NCBI GenBank assembly: GCA_033239005.1
Contig: BSQZ01000034.1
Span: 6,705,001-6,769,000 of the forward strand
DNA: 64,000 bases
Source: Lamellibrachia satsuma
Lineage: Eukaryota; Annelida; Polychaeta; Sabellida; Siboglinidae
Direction: 5' to 3'
Shown here: in pieces, positions 40,001 through 49,101 of the stretch
How positions within the stretch are numbered: position 1 is the stretch's first letter
How the letters are laid out: each line of letters opens with the position of its first letter
Program-made: the position numbers and the translations under genes
Notes under the pieces: generated by a model
Told to the model about the DNA's origin: nothing
Databases searched by the model: none
Seen by the model: the letters and a program-made list of their open reading frames with translations, nothing else

Positions 40001-43000
40001 TGTTGTGTGTTTTGTCCTGTAGTCTAGTTAAGGACAGGATGTTGTGTGTTTTGTCTCGCAGGCTAGTTAAGGAGAGGATGTTGTGTGTTTTGTCTCGCAG
40101 GCTAGTTAAGGAGAGGATGTTGTGTGTTTCGTCTTGTAGGCCAGTTAAGGAGAAGATGCTGAAGCTTCTTGTCAACCAACATCTGACTGCCAGTGCTACG
40201 CAAGGGGTTGACACCAGTGTTGTCACCATGGAGACAGTGGCGGTTACCACGGCAACCAAAAAGATACAGACTGAGGAGACAGTGCGAGTGAAGACGGCGA
40301 ACTCAGCAATTCAAGTCGAATTGTTGCCATGTGCCAGTGAGTGACGTGATCATACAGATGTGGTTTATTGAAGATTAAGTTATGTACATGCAGTTTGACT
40401 TCTAGTTTTTAATGAAGTTGTGAACTGCAATATAAACGATAATCCAATGTGATCGTTGACATGTACGTGTGTGTGTGTGTTTGTATTGTATCCAGTGAGA
40501 TCAATGAACACGTGCATGCATGCGTGCGTGTGTGCGTGCATGCGTGTTAATTCTGCCAACTACCTCGCACACCAAAACGAATGAATGAATGAAATCTCTA
40601 CTTCCAGGTTCTTCGAGTGACCAGTCTGCACTTCGAAGAGCTAGCTGTGGCTTGGAAGTAGATAGTGTCAAGTCAAGTGACCGTGACCCCTGTGACCCAT
40701 ACGGCCGTGTCAAGGTCATGCTGTCTGACCTCCGACTGGAAGAACTTCTTGATTTGTTTCACTCCAATGCTGTTAGGGTATGTCGTGGTCACCTTAAAAA
40801 TGGCTAACTTTCAAGTTGACCCAGAGTGACATACAGTAGTTCTCCAGTTATGTGTCCACCCTCCAAATGTCACTCAAATTCTTGGCATTGATGACCTGGC
40901 CAGTGAATTCCAAGTTGTTTCGCATTGTGTAATATATAGTGAATACAATAGCCTGTTATTGCAATATTACATTTATAGGTTATAATAATTGTGGTCTAAA
41001 TAAATACTGCACTTGTTTTGTAAGGGGACACGCACTGCAGCCTCTGTCTCTGTCTTGTAAGGGACACGCGCTACAACCTCTGTCTCTGTCTTGTAAGGGA
41101 CACGCGCTGCAGCCTCTGTCTCTGTCTTGTAAGGGACACGCGCTACAACCTCTGTCTCTGTCTTGTAAGGGACACGCGCTGCAGCCTCTGTCTCTGTCTT
41201 GTAAGGGACACGCGCTGCAACCTCTGTCTCTGTTTTGTAAGGGACACGCGCTGCAACCTCTGTCTCTGTCTTGTAAGGGACACGCGCTGCAACCTCTGTC
41301 TCTGTCTTGTACGGGGACTCGCGCTGCAACCTCTGTCTCTGTCTTGTAAGGGACACGCGCTGCAGCCTCTGTCTCTGTCTTGTAAGGGACACGCGCTGCA
41401 GCCTCTGTCTCTGTCTTGTAAGGGACACGCGCTGCAACCTCTGTCTCTGTCTTGTAAGGGACACGGGCTGCAGCCTCTGTCTCTGTCTTGTAAGGGACAC
41501 GCGCTGCAACCTCTGTCTCTGTCTTGTAAGGGACACGCGCTGCAACCTCTGTCTCTGTCTTGTAAGGGACACGCGCTGCAGCCTCTGTCTCTGTCTTGTA
41601 AGGGACACGCGCTGCAGCCTCTGTCTCTGTCTTGTAAGGGACACGCGCTGCAGCCTCTGTCTCTGTCTTGTAAGGGACACGCGCTGCAGCCTCTGTCTCT
41701 GTCTTGTAAGGGACATGCGCTGCAGCCTCTGTCTCTGTCTTGTAAGGGACATGCGCTGCAGCCTCTGTCTCTGTCTTGTAAGGGACACGCGCTGCAGCCT
41801 CTGTCTCTGTCTTGTAAGGGACACACGCTGCAGCCTCTGTCTCTGTCTTGTAAGGGACACGGGCTGCAGCCTCTCTCTCTGTCTTGTAAGGGAGTCAGTG
41901 CATCGAGTGTAATCGTGTTTGAACAAACAAGATTTGCTCAGAATAGAGCATTGTGTTGCACATATTGTTTTCAGGACTCTGTGCTGGACGTTGACTTGGC
42001 TGACCTGAAGGATCTGCTGAAGGAGTGCGGCGTGCGACCCGGGGAGCTGCTCGAGATCAAGACTTATCTCGCCAAGAAAGGTTAGTAACAGAGCCATTTA
42101 TACGTGCTGCGTTTCTACACTAAGAGGTACAATTTTTGACTCGCACCAATCCCAACTTGAGCTTTGATGAACGGTCATGAATGCAGCGCACTGATTGGAT
42201 GCAGTGTCAAACCATTGGTGAACAGCTGGTCATATTGGAGCTGATGTAAACAGGTCTTAGCAGAACCACAAGGAAAGTGTTCATGTCCCGACCTTTATCG
42301 TCTCCATTCACCCCACACCCTCCATCACACCTGATGGCGCTTTATCATCTCCATTCACCCCACACCCTCTATCACACTTGATGGGGCTTTATCGTCTCCA
42401 TTCACCCCGTACCCTCCATCACACTTGATGGGGCTTTATCATCTCCATTCACCCTGCACCCTCCATCACACTTGATGGGGCTTTATCGTCTCCATTCACC
42501 CCACACCCTCTATCACACTTGATGGGGCTTTATCGTCTCCATTCACCCCGTACCCTCCATCACACTTGATGGGGCTTTATCATCTCCATTCACCCTGCAC
42601 CCTCCATCACACTTGTTGAAACTTTATCGTCTCCATTCATCTCCACCCTCTATCACACTTGATGGGGCTTTATCGTCTCCATTCACCCCGCACCCTCTAT
42701 CACACTTGTTGAAACTTTATCGTCTCCATTCACCCCACACCCTCCATCACTCTTGTTGAAACTTTATCGTCTCCATTCATCTCCACCCTCTATCACACTT
42801 GATGGGGCTTTATCGTCTCCATTCACCCCGCACCCTCTATCACATTTGATGGGGCTTTATCGTCTCCATTCACCCCGCACCCTCTATCACACTTGTTGAA
42901 ACTTTATCGTCTCCATTCACCCCGCACCCTCTATCACACTTGTTGAAACTTTATCGTCTCCATTCATCTCCACCCTCTATCACACTTGTTGAAACTTTAT

Positions 43001-46000
43001 CGTCTCCATTCACCCCGCACCCTCTATCACACTTGTTGAAACTTTATCGTCTCCATTCACCCCGCACCCTCTATCACACTTGATGGACTTTATCGTCTCC
43101 ATTCACGCAGCACCCTCTATCACACTTGTTGAAACTTTATTGTCTCCATTCATTTCCACCCTCTATCACACTTGTTGAAACTTTATCATCTCCATTCACC
43201 CCGCACCCTCTATCACACTTGATGGGGCTTTATCGTCTCCATTCATCTCCACCCTCTATCACACTTGATGGGGCTTTATCGTCTCCATTCACCCCGCACC
43301 CTCTATCACACTTGATGGGGCTTTATCATCTCCATTCACCCCGCACCCTCTATCACACTTGTTGAAACTTTATCGTCTCCATTCACCCGGCACCCTCTAT
43401 CACACTTGTTGAAACTTTATCGTCTCCATTCACCCCGCACCCTCTATCACACTTGTTGAAACTTTATCGTCTCCATTCACCCCGCACCCTCTATCACACT
43501 TGTTGAAACTTTATCGTCTCCATTCACCCCGCACCCTCTATCACACTTGTTGAAACTTTATCGTCTCCTTTCACCTTGCACCCTCTATCACACTTGTTGA
43601 AACTTTATCGTCTCCATTCACCCCGCACCCTCTATCACACTTGTTGAAACTTTATCGTCTCCATTCACCCCGCACACTCTATCACACTTGTTGAAACTTT
43701 ATCGTCTCCATTCATCTCCACCCTCTATCACACTTGTTGAAACTTTATCGTCTCCATTCACCCCGCACCCTCTATCACACTTGTTGAAACTTTATCGTCT
43801 CCATTCATCTCCACCCTCTATCATACTTGTTGAAACTTTATCGTCTCCATTCACCCCGCACCCTCTATCACACTTGTTGAAACTTTATCGTCTCCATTCA
43901 TCTCCACCCTCTATCACACTTGTTGAAACTTTATCGTCTCCATTCACCTTGCACCCTCTATCACACTTGTTGAAACTTTATCGTCTCCATTCACCCTGCA
44001 CCCTCTATCACACTTGTTGAAACTTTATCGTCTCCATTCATTTCCACCCTGTATCACACTTGTTGAAACTTTATCGTCTCCATTCACCCCGCACCCTCTA
44101 TCACACTTGATGGGGCTTTATCGTCTCCATTCACACAGCACCCTCTATCACACTTGTTGAAACTTTATCGTCTCCATTCATTTCCACCCTCTATCACACT
44201 TGTTGAAACTTTATCATCTCCATTCACCCCGCACCCTCTATCACACTTGATGGGGCTTTATCGTCTCCATTCATCTCCACCCTCTATCACACTTGATGGG
44301 GCTTTATCGTCTCCATTCACCCCGCACCCTCTATCACATTTGATGGGGCTTTATCATCTCCATTCACCCCGCACCCTCTATCACACTTGTTGAAACTTTA
44401 TCGTCTCCATTCACCCTGCACCCTCTATCACACTTGTTGAAACTTTATCGTCTCCATTCACCCCGCACCCTCTATCACACTTGTTGAAACTTTATCGTCT
44501 CCATTCACCCCGCACCCTCTATCACACTTGTTGAAACTTTATCGTCTCCATTCACCCCGCACCCTCTATCACACTTGTTGAAACTTTATCGTCTCCATTC
44601 ACCCCGCACCCTCTATCACACTTGTTGAAACTTTATCGTCTCCATTCACCCCGCACCCTCTATCACACTTGTTGAAACTTTATCGTCTCCATTCACCCCG
44701 CACCCTCTATCACACTTGTTGAAACTTTATCGTCTCCATTCACCCCGCACCCTCTATCACACTTGTTGAAACTTTATCGTCTCCATTCACCCCGCCCTCT
44801 ATCACACTTGTTGAAACTTTATCGTCTCCATTCACCCCGCACCCTCTATCACACTTGTTGAAACTTTATCGTCTCCATTCACCTTGCACACTCTATCACA
44901 CTTGTTGAAACTTTATCGTCTCCATTCACCCCGCACCCTCTATCACACTTGTTGAAACTTTATCGTCTCCATTCACCCCGCACCCTCTATCACACTTGTT
45001 GAAACTTTATCGTCTCCATTCACCCCGCACCCTCTATCACACTTGTTGAAACTTTATCGTCTCCATTCACCCCGCACACTCTATCACACTTGTTGAAACT
45101 TTATCGTCTCCATTCACCCCGCACCCTCTATCACACTTGTTGAAACTTTATCGTCTCCATTCACCCCGCACCCTCTATCACACTTGTTGAAACTTTATCG
45201 TCTCCATTCACCCCGCACACTCTATCACACTTGTTGAAACTTTATCGTCTCCATTCACCCCGCACCCTCTATCACACTTGTTGAAACTTTATCGTCTCCA
45301 TTCACCCGGCACCCTCTATCACACTTGTTGAAACTTTATCGTCTCCATTCACCCCGCACCTCTATCACACTTGTTGAAACTTTATCGTCTCCATTCACCC
45401 CGCACCCTCTATCACACTTGTTGAAACTTTATCGTCTCCATTCACCCCGCACCCTCTATCACACCTGTTGAAACTTTATCGTCTCCATTCACCCGGCACC
45501 CTCTATCACACTTGTTGAAACTTTATCGTCTCCATTCACCCCGCACCCTCTATCACACTTGTTGAAACTTTATCGTCTCCATTCACCCCGCACACTCTAT
45601 CACACTTGTTGAAACTTTATCGTCTCCATTCATCTCCACCCTCTATCACACTTGTTGAAACTTTATCGTCTCCATTCACCCCGCACCCTCTATCACACTT
45701 GTTGAAACTTTATCATCTCCATTCACCCCGCACCCTCTATCACACTTGATGGGGCTTTATCGTCTCCATTCACCCCGCACCCTCTATCACACTTGATGGG
45801 GCATTATCATCTCCATTCACCCCGCACCCTCTATCACACTTGTTGAAACTTTATCGTCTTCATTCATCTCCACCCTCTATCACACTTGATGAGAATCTCT
45901 CATCTAGTACTGTGAGCAGTGCAACCCATAATCAACCTGTAGGGTATCATTCGTAGTTATAAATACTAATAAATTCAGTATTGCAAAATCCTGTAAGACA

Positions 46001-47251
46001 GTTGTTCTGTTTACCAATGGAAATCGTACGTTCCCTTTAATAATGCTAACTTTACTACATATAATCAATGTCTTTGCAGCTAAATGTCAAGCGAGTGCCA
46101 ATGCAGCGAACAGAACGGTTGATGCGAACAGCGTCAACGTGGACGTATGGACCAGCAGTGCACCAGCATATAGTTCTGTCTGTGCTATGCCATTGCCACA
46201 AGCGATGCCAGTACTGATCTCCCCGGAAGACTTCGTCCGCCCTAGATCTGCCACTGACTTCAGTGCAGCCAGCACGCCAATGGCTATAGACACAGTGCAG
46301 TCAATTCAGCATCCCACAATTCCTGACACACTCAGTGTTAATCCAGTAGTTGTGGCACCCTCTGTTTCACCTCAGAAACAGTGTTCTGTTCCGCCAGGTT
46401 TCAATGTCGACATTACTGCAACTTCGGCTCATAAACGAACGGACGACTTGCAGTTCAGCGACAGTGACACTTTGGACAGTTTCGATGACCGAGATGGTGA
46501 CGCGTCACCTGATTGTTGGCGAGATGACGGCCTACAAAGGCAGCTGCCTGTTTCTAGTAATGTCACAAATACTGCCGCAGACACCCGTGTCACTGTGTCG
46601 GCCAGGGTTGCCACTCCTGTGGGTTCAGCAGAATGTAATGTCCCTGCTGTGCAACCTGCAACTTTTATACAAAGTGACACCGATGTCCCGTCCTGTTGGT
46701 TTGACCGGGAGGATGCATTGGCTGCACCCGAATTGCCAAAACTGCCGACTCCGAACGCCGCCAAAAACACTTACAAAACGAAATACTCTCCATCGTCTAT
46801 CAAACACATTGTTGACAGCTGGCTAGAACCTAACAACTCCAACTCAAATCGCACAAATGTTCCCAAGTCTGACTCTAGTGGCAAACCGCCAGCCGAGTTT
46901 CATTCCCACGGTGATGGGGACGCGTGGGGTCACATGACTATTCCGACAAATCGTTCACCAGGCACCATGAGCACCTCGCCAGACTCGACAGACTGGCCAA
47001 CTGTCACGGAAACTGTGACTATGCCAAAGGGGAAGACCACTGTGGCATTGGACACCAGCCGAGTAGGTTTTGGGAATCGTCGGAAGAAGCCCTCCTCATT
47101 CCCCATGGAGACACGACGGGAAGAAGCGGCTGTGGAACCAATAAAACACTCCTTCGGCATGTGCCAGAAGCGAGTCTGCACGGTCTGCGGGTCTGAGGAC
47201 CATCTTATCTATGACTGTCCACAGGGGACCCGAAGTCTGTTCTTCAACTAA
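20404..47251 (+). CDS. Tudor / MIF4G-like / SAM-like / CCHC zinc-knuckle protein, 21 exons
   Basis: Exons: 20404-20519, 22272-22440, 23296-23440, 23817-23938, 24984-25041, 26469-26502, 26866-26955, 28515-28583, 29005-29124, 30007-30208, 32108-32591, 32948-33017, 33263-33391, 33988-34052, 34860-34951, 36665-36725, 38496-38656, 40140-40336, 40608-40777, 41975-42080, 46080-47251. Every junction is GT-AG and every phase matches. From the ATG at 20,444 (G at -3 and +4) the sum is 3,792 nt, 1,263 codons plus stop. The first exon is open upstream of that ATG, so an earlier start is possible. Domains: Tudor about 5-190, SP repeats 362-470, MIF4G-like about 520-730, SAM-like about 815-873, CCHC 1240-1253. 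Tudor domains read methylated arginines and MIF4G domains scaffold translation and RNA factors, so an RNP-granule or translational role is inferred. No orthologue is recognised. Confidence 0.82.
20520..22271 (+). other. Intron 1 of the Tudor gene
   Basis: A 1.75-kb intron. It contains short local duplications at about 21,700-21,870 (CAGCCGCCTCCTCGCGAAC occurs twice) and a weak mobile-element look from about 20,755 onward (GTGACACTGTCACG palindrome, GC-poor body). No coding segment recognised. Confidence 0.45.
23979..24690. repeat. 54-bp minisatellite, about 13 copies, in an intron
   Basis: The unit contains TTGTATTATCAGTGGTCGG and GATGTGTCATGTGGTACATC. 54 is a multiple of three, so all three plus-strand frames stay open and produce false ORFs of over 200 codons. 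It begins about 40 bp after the donor of exon 4. Confidence 0.95.
25124..26300. repeat. 25-bp minisatellite with shorter variants, about 48 copies
   Basis: The unit contains GTATGACATGAGTGCTATGA. A recurrent variant lacks two bases (CTAGTATG instead of CTGTAGTATG) and is interspersed in a semi-regular pattern in the centre. It lies in the intron after exon 5, starting about 80 bp past the donor. Confidence 0.95.
26469..30208 (+). CDS. Exons 6-10: acidic linker and basic SP/RG segment
   Basis: Five small exons encode residues about 191-361. They carry an acidic linker (KKVDDEEAAGDS), a segment FDLIAGVPRSPCDTIGDIRS with helix-like TENTEKLAQKD, and then a strongly basic exon (30007-30208) containing RSPQRHQRSKH, RTGRPPRFAEWVEE and SSPRTRRRG. 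No domain is recognised, and this is probably a disordered RNA- or protein-binding linker. Exon 10 ends in phase 2 and completes its Gly codon in exon 11. The acceptor of exon 10 sits at the edge of a 33-bp repeat series. Confidence 0.72.
27314..28470. repeat. 35-bp minisatellite, about 33 copies
   Basis: The unit contains TTCTTTGTCTGACACTTCAA and GCTAGCCACACCATG. Variants (ACACCATG, ACATCGTG, GCTACACC) form blocks: CCACACCATG early, CCACATCGTG in the middle, GCTACACCATG late. The array ends about 45 bp before the acceptor of exon 8. Confidence 0.95.
29283..29425. repeat. Three tandem copies of an approximately 47-bp unit
   Basis: TTGACTCTGTTTACTAGCCA and GTGTATTTGTAGGACTAG recur three times in the intron after exon 9. 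Confidence 0.8.
29690..29805. repeat. 23-bp tandem repeat, five copies
   Basis: Copies of CTTTACAGCTGCTGTCACGA with a short extension, in the intron before exon 10. Confidence 0.85.
29862..30006. repeat. Approximately 33-bp repeat series ending at the exon 10 acceptor
   Basis: Four copies of a pyrimidine-containing unit with TTCTTTGCCATTGTC followed by CACCAGAGATTAA. The last copy is the real splice acceptor (TTCTTTGCCATTGTCTTCCTAG, then AGATAAGAAG). The series therefore appears to duplicate the 3' splice site and the first exon bases. Confidence 0.7.
30418..30625. repeat. 13-bp tandem repeat, about 16 copies
   Basis: Units of TTGTTTACATAAG, with TTGTTTACATTAG variants toward the right. It lies in the intron after exon 10, directly followed by the 24-bp array. 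Confidence 0.95.
30633..31571. repeat. 24-bp minisatellite, about 39 copies
   Basis: The unit contains CATATAGTAAATACACATCA. 24 is a multiple of three, so false ORFs of over 300 codons arise on both strands. The array is interrupted at 31,572-31,764 and resumes for four units. Confidence 0.95.
31572..31764 (+). mobile_element. SINE-like insert within the 24-bp array
   Basis: A roughly 190-bp non-repeat segment containing TTTGCCTCAGTCTACTCAGC, GATGGACTAGTGTCCCGTCC and CTTCGCACTACAGAAACCAG. Array units flank it on both sides, so it either interrupted the array or seeded it. A related piece, on the opposite strand, borders the 18-bp array near 48,830. I do not see a Pol III A/B box with confidence, so the class is unproven. 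Confidence 0.5.
31765..31866. repeat. 24-bp minisatellite, four further copies
   Basis: Same unit as 30,633-31,571, resuming after the SINE-like insert. Confidence 0.9.
32108..32591 (+). CDS. Exon 11: basic Ser-Pro tandem-repeat region
   Basis: Encodes about eight imperfect copies of a 12-residue module of the type LRKGNRHTSPDP (residues about 362-470), followed by SSKKRDKLKGKPPLPTSP and the start of the helical domain (NEYDWHSCQFTFKVGK). Each module carries a T/S-S-P site suited to proline-directed kinases, together with clustered Arg/Lys/His. The DNA is itself repetitive, with 33-39 bp units in frame, so the copy number probably varies. Here a tandem repeat is genuinely coding, since it is bounded by phase-matched splice sites on both sides. 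Confidence 0.8.
32948..40336 (+). CDS. Exons 12-18: MIF4G-like helical domain
   Basis: Seven exons encode residues about 524-781. Helical segments include LCLDTIVRTAITDKIPIDLA, FPDILRNLLLKYHGTTI, LQCRNFVFFLAMLFNRAS, DCIISSLNKWAVFN and ETLFKCIREKVLSNDVP, closing with VKEKMLKLLVNQH. The spacing and hydrophobic pattern, especially ILRNLLLKYH after a helix pair and the following FVFFLAMLF helix, recall the MIF4G repeats of eIF4G, CTIF and PAIP1-type proteins. That assignment is by eye and remains tentative. Residues after about 735 (TTATKKIQTEETVRVKTANS) look like linker. The last exon's acceptor is duplicated 28 times upstream. Confidence 0.6.
34490..34668. repeat. 23-bp tandem repeat, about eight copies
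   Basis: Units with TGCACACTAGGTGGTGCATA, in the intron after exon 14. The word GCACACTAGGTGGTGC is partly self-complementary. Confidence 0.9.
35018..36030. repeat. 37-bp minisatellite, about 27 copies
   Basis: The unit contains GGCACCATGTAGTTCCAG and GGTTCCTAACCTGGGGA. The last three or four copies are a different, shorter variant (ACCAGGGGGCAACGTTTAG). It lies in the intron after exon 15, starting about 65 bp past the donor. Confidence 0.95.
36876..38056. repeat. 31-bp minisatellite, about 38 copies
   Basis: The unit contains AGAGCCTAGTGCTACATGCA and CAGCCCTGTCA. It is very homogeneous, with scattered GTCA/GACA and AGTG/AGGG variants. Homogeneity suggests recent expansion. It lies in the intron after exon 16. 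Confidence 0.96.
38830..39052. other. Intron sequence before the acceptor array
   Basis: Ordinary AT-rich intron following exon 17 (donor at 38,657). It resembles 19,975-20,040 read on the opposite strand (CAAATGTGGTATTTAGTTT, then an ATTATTCAACGAA-type stretch), so it may be a dispersed element fragment. Confidence 0.4.
39053..40139 (+). repeat. 39-bp minisatellite built from a 3' splice site and exon start, 28 copies
   Basis: Each unit is an exon-like start (GTCAGTTAAGGAGAGGATG) followed by an intron-like end (GTGTGTTTTGTCCTGTAG). The genuine exon 18 begins with the same words (GCCAGTTAAGGAGAAGATG) after TTTCGTCTTGTAG. Units start at 39,053 with 39-bp spacing. One unit (39,443-39,476) is 34 bp, and the 17 units from 39,477 are in frame with exon 18. 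Every unit ends in TAG or CAG. Confidence 0.93.
40608..42080 (+). CDS. Exons 19-20: SAM-like domain
   Basis: The joined exons read LRLEELLDLFHSNAVR then DSVLDVDLADLKDLLKECGV and RPGELLEIKTYLAKK. This follows the sterile-alpha-motif order of a first helix, a short loop, a 'D..L..L.eeDL..L GV' core, a G in the turn, and a long last helix. SAM domains oligomerise or bind RNA hairpins. Which applies here cannot be told. The intron between the two exons contains the 36-bp array. Confidence 0.65.
41018..41895. repeat. 36-bp minisatellite, about 24 copies
   Basis: The unit contains CTTGTAAGGGACACGCGCTG and CAGCCTCTGTCTCTGT. It lies in the intron between the two SAM-like exons. Each unit carries a pyrimidine tract ending TTGTAAG and a CTGCAG, so cryptic splice sites are plentiful. 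36 is a multiple of three, so frames of 200-370 codons on both strands are artefacts. Confidence 0.95.
42285..45895. repeat. 47-bp minisatellite with higher-order structure, about 77 copies
   Basis: A 3.6-kb array. The unit contains ACTTTATCGTCTCCATTCAC and CACCCTCTATCACACTTG. There are two main unit classes, ending GTTGAA or GATGGGG, plus a CATCTCCA variant. Three-unit blocks repeat at 42,345-42,626. The segments starting at about 43,110 and about 44,138 repeat the same order of variants. It occupies most of the last intron of the Tudor gene. Confidence 0.96.
46080..47251 (+). CDS. Exon 21: Ser/Thr-rich tail and CCHC zinc knuckle
   Basis: A single 1.17-kb terminal exon encodes residues 874-1263. 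Most is low-complexity Ser/Thr/Asp/Pro sequence with no fold evident, including an acidic patch (FSDSDTLDSFDDRDGD) and a short conserved-looking block SPSSIKHIVDSWLEPN. The C-terminus has CTVCGSEDHLIYDC, a C-x2-C-x4-H-x4-C zinc knuckle of the retroviral-nucleocapsid/CNBP type used for single-stranded nucleic-acid binding. The stop is TAA at 47,249-47,251, after RSLFFN. The lack of tandem repeats in this exon contrasts with the 3.6-kb array in the preceding intron. Confidence 0.85.
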
Positions 47252-48410
47252 AATGTGTGACTTTTTGAAAGGTAAATCCCAACCATTATACAGATTAGGC
47301 TTATCATCTATCATATCTACCCAACTGCCTTGAGGTTAAAGCTTACAATTCACCCGATATATTTGCACTTCCACAATACTGAGCAACTAAATGAAGACAA
47401 ATGATGTCCCTGTGGCTTACTCAATTTCAGTGTCATAGCAGCCAGAACCTGTAACATTTTGAATTGGAATTGTTATAAGATGATTTAATCCAATACGTTT
47501 TTCAATATAAAGAACTTGCCTTTCTGACCAAATTGTCTGAGTTTCATTTGAAACTAAGACTTCAACATTTGAATGTAAATGGGGATACCACAAACAGTTT
47601 GTTACCAAGTATTGTTGATGTGCACATATCATCTGCCTACAAACCACTTTGTAATAATTATGAAACCACAAAATTAGTTTTGTGCATTGCTTATGTACAA
47701 ATTCTTTTTGTGAAGTACTTCCACCATTCAGTAACATATGCAAATTGTGTTATGTGTGCCTTGTGTGATTACTACACCATATGTATGTGTGTGTATATAT
47801 ATATATACACTGTGTGTGTATGTATATATATATATATACATATATTTCTATATATATACCAACAGAGAAACTGTTATTGGCTGGGCAAACAAGCAATATC
47901 TGCAGGCTTATTTCACACTATGGTTGGGCGACTAGCCTCTGCGTTTATTAAATCGTGTCAGTGATGTGACGGGGGACAACAGGACACTCTATTGGACATG
48001 TTCTTCTGTATTTGTTTCATTGTACGAAAAGTAATTAGTAATTTATAATTAGTGTCATAGCGCCATAAAAGAGCCACCGTTGAGAACCAGATTAATTGTC
48101 AAGAACAGGTGGTAATATACATTCCTCAAAATTTTTAATTGTAACCGATTATCCTAGAATACTTGACCCATCCATCAACACCCCTACCAAAAACACATAA
48201 ATGGAGGCACTACCCATATTACAAATGTAGTGAATGGAGTGCCGATTATTGCACAATTTCACCATGGACCCCACCCACCCACTTGCAAACACAATGTTAT
48301 TGGAATTTTTTTTAACAAATCCCCTAACACAAAAAACATGGTAAGTGGACAAGGAAACCATTGGATAATCAAGGGTAATCTACATTAACTTGCTACTACT
48401 GCCTGCAACA
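47252..48410 (+). other. Probable 3'-UTR and intergenic sequence after the Tudor gene
   Basis: Follows the TAA at 47,251. It has a TA/TG-rich stretch at about 47,790-47,860. No strong AATAAA is seen close to the stop. The first clear ones are at 48,948 and 49,102, so the transcript end is undetermined. Confidence 0.4.
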
Positions 48411-48818
48411 CTAGGTGCCAGGTACCACCTGGGTGCCAGGTACCACCCGGGTGCCAGGTACCACCCGGGTGCCAGGTACCACCTGGGTGCCAGGTACCAT
48501 CTAGGTGCCAGGTACCATCTAGGTGCCAGGTACCACCTGGGTGCCAGGTACCATCTAGGTGCCATGTACCACCTAGGTGCCAGGTACCACCTGGGTGCCA
48601 GGTACCATCTAGGTGCCATGTACCACCTAGGTGCCAGGTACCACCTAGGTGCCAGGTACCATCTAGGTGCCATGTACCACCTAGGTGCCAGGTACCACCT
48701 GGGTGCCAGGTACCATCTAGGTGCCATGTACCACCTAGGTGCCAGGTACCACCTGGGTGCCAGGTACCACCTGGGTGCCATGTACCACCTAGGTGCCATG
48801 TACCACCTAGGTGCCAGA
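48411..48818. repeat. 18-bp minisatellite, about 23 copies
   Basis: The unit is GTGCCAGGTACCACCTGG with CTAGG and CATGTACC variants. It contains the palindromes GGTACC and CCTAGG. 18 is a multiple of three, so Trp/Tyr/Pro-rich frames on both strands are artefacts. Confidence 0.96.
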
Positions 48819-48880
48819 TACCCATCTATACAGCTGAGTGAACTAAGGCAAAGGGAAGGGCACAAGCCAGTTGTGTTTGT
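48819..48880 (-). mobile_element. Fragment related to the SINE-like insert at 31,572
   Basis: On the minus strand it reads CTTTGCCTTAGTTCACTCAG, then CTGTATAGATGGGTATCTGG, then GCACC. This parallels TTTGCCTCAGTCTACTCAGC and the following GGTACC at 31,580-31,630. The 18-bp array starts exactly where this segment's GGCACC/GGTACC motif occurs. Confidence 0.5.
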
Positions 48881-49101
48881 AATGGTGATAGTGACATCAG
48901 TGCCATGTTAAGGAATCAGGACGAAGGAGATTCTTGTGCTGGAGATAAATAAAGGAAGGCTTGAAGTGCATGATGGTGACATCAAAGAAATGTCTTGAAG
49001 TGCCACTATATGTTGTCTCTATATGTAGGAAGGCTTGAAGGGCCACTATATGCTGTCTCTATGTGTAGCTACTTTGCAACTGTGTGAGCTGGAATTGGTT
49101 C

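Noticed and set aside
39025..40139. Continuous long open frame across the 39-bp array
   Set aside because: The frame follows from unit length 39 and crosses predicted splice acceptors. Only the part from 40,140 is supported as coding. Possible inclusion of units is kept as a finding.
40973..42097. 374-codon minus-strand frame of Arg/Gln-rich repeats
   Set aside because: It is produced by the 36-bp intronic array (a multiple of three) and overlaps a plus-strand SAM-like exon.
43126..44393. Leu/Tyr/Ser/Pro-rich frames
   Set aside because: They arise where the 47-bp units have compensating length changes. The array is intronic.
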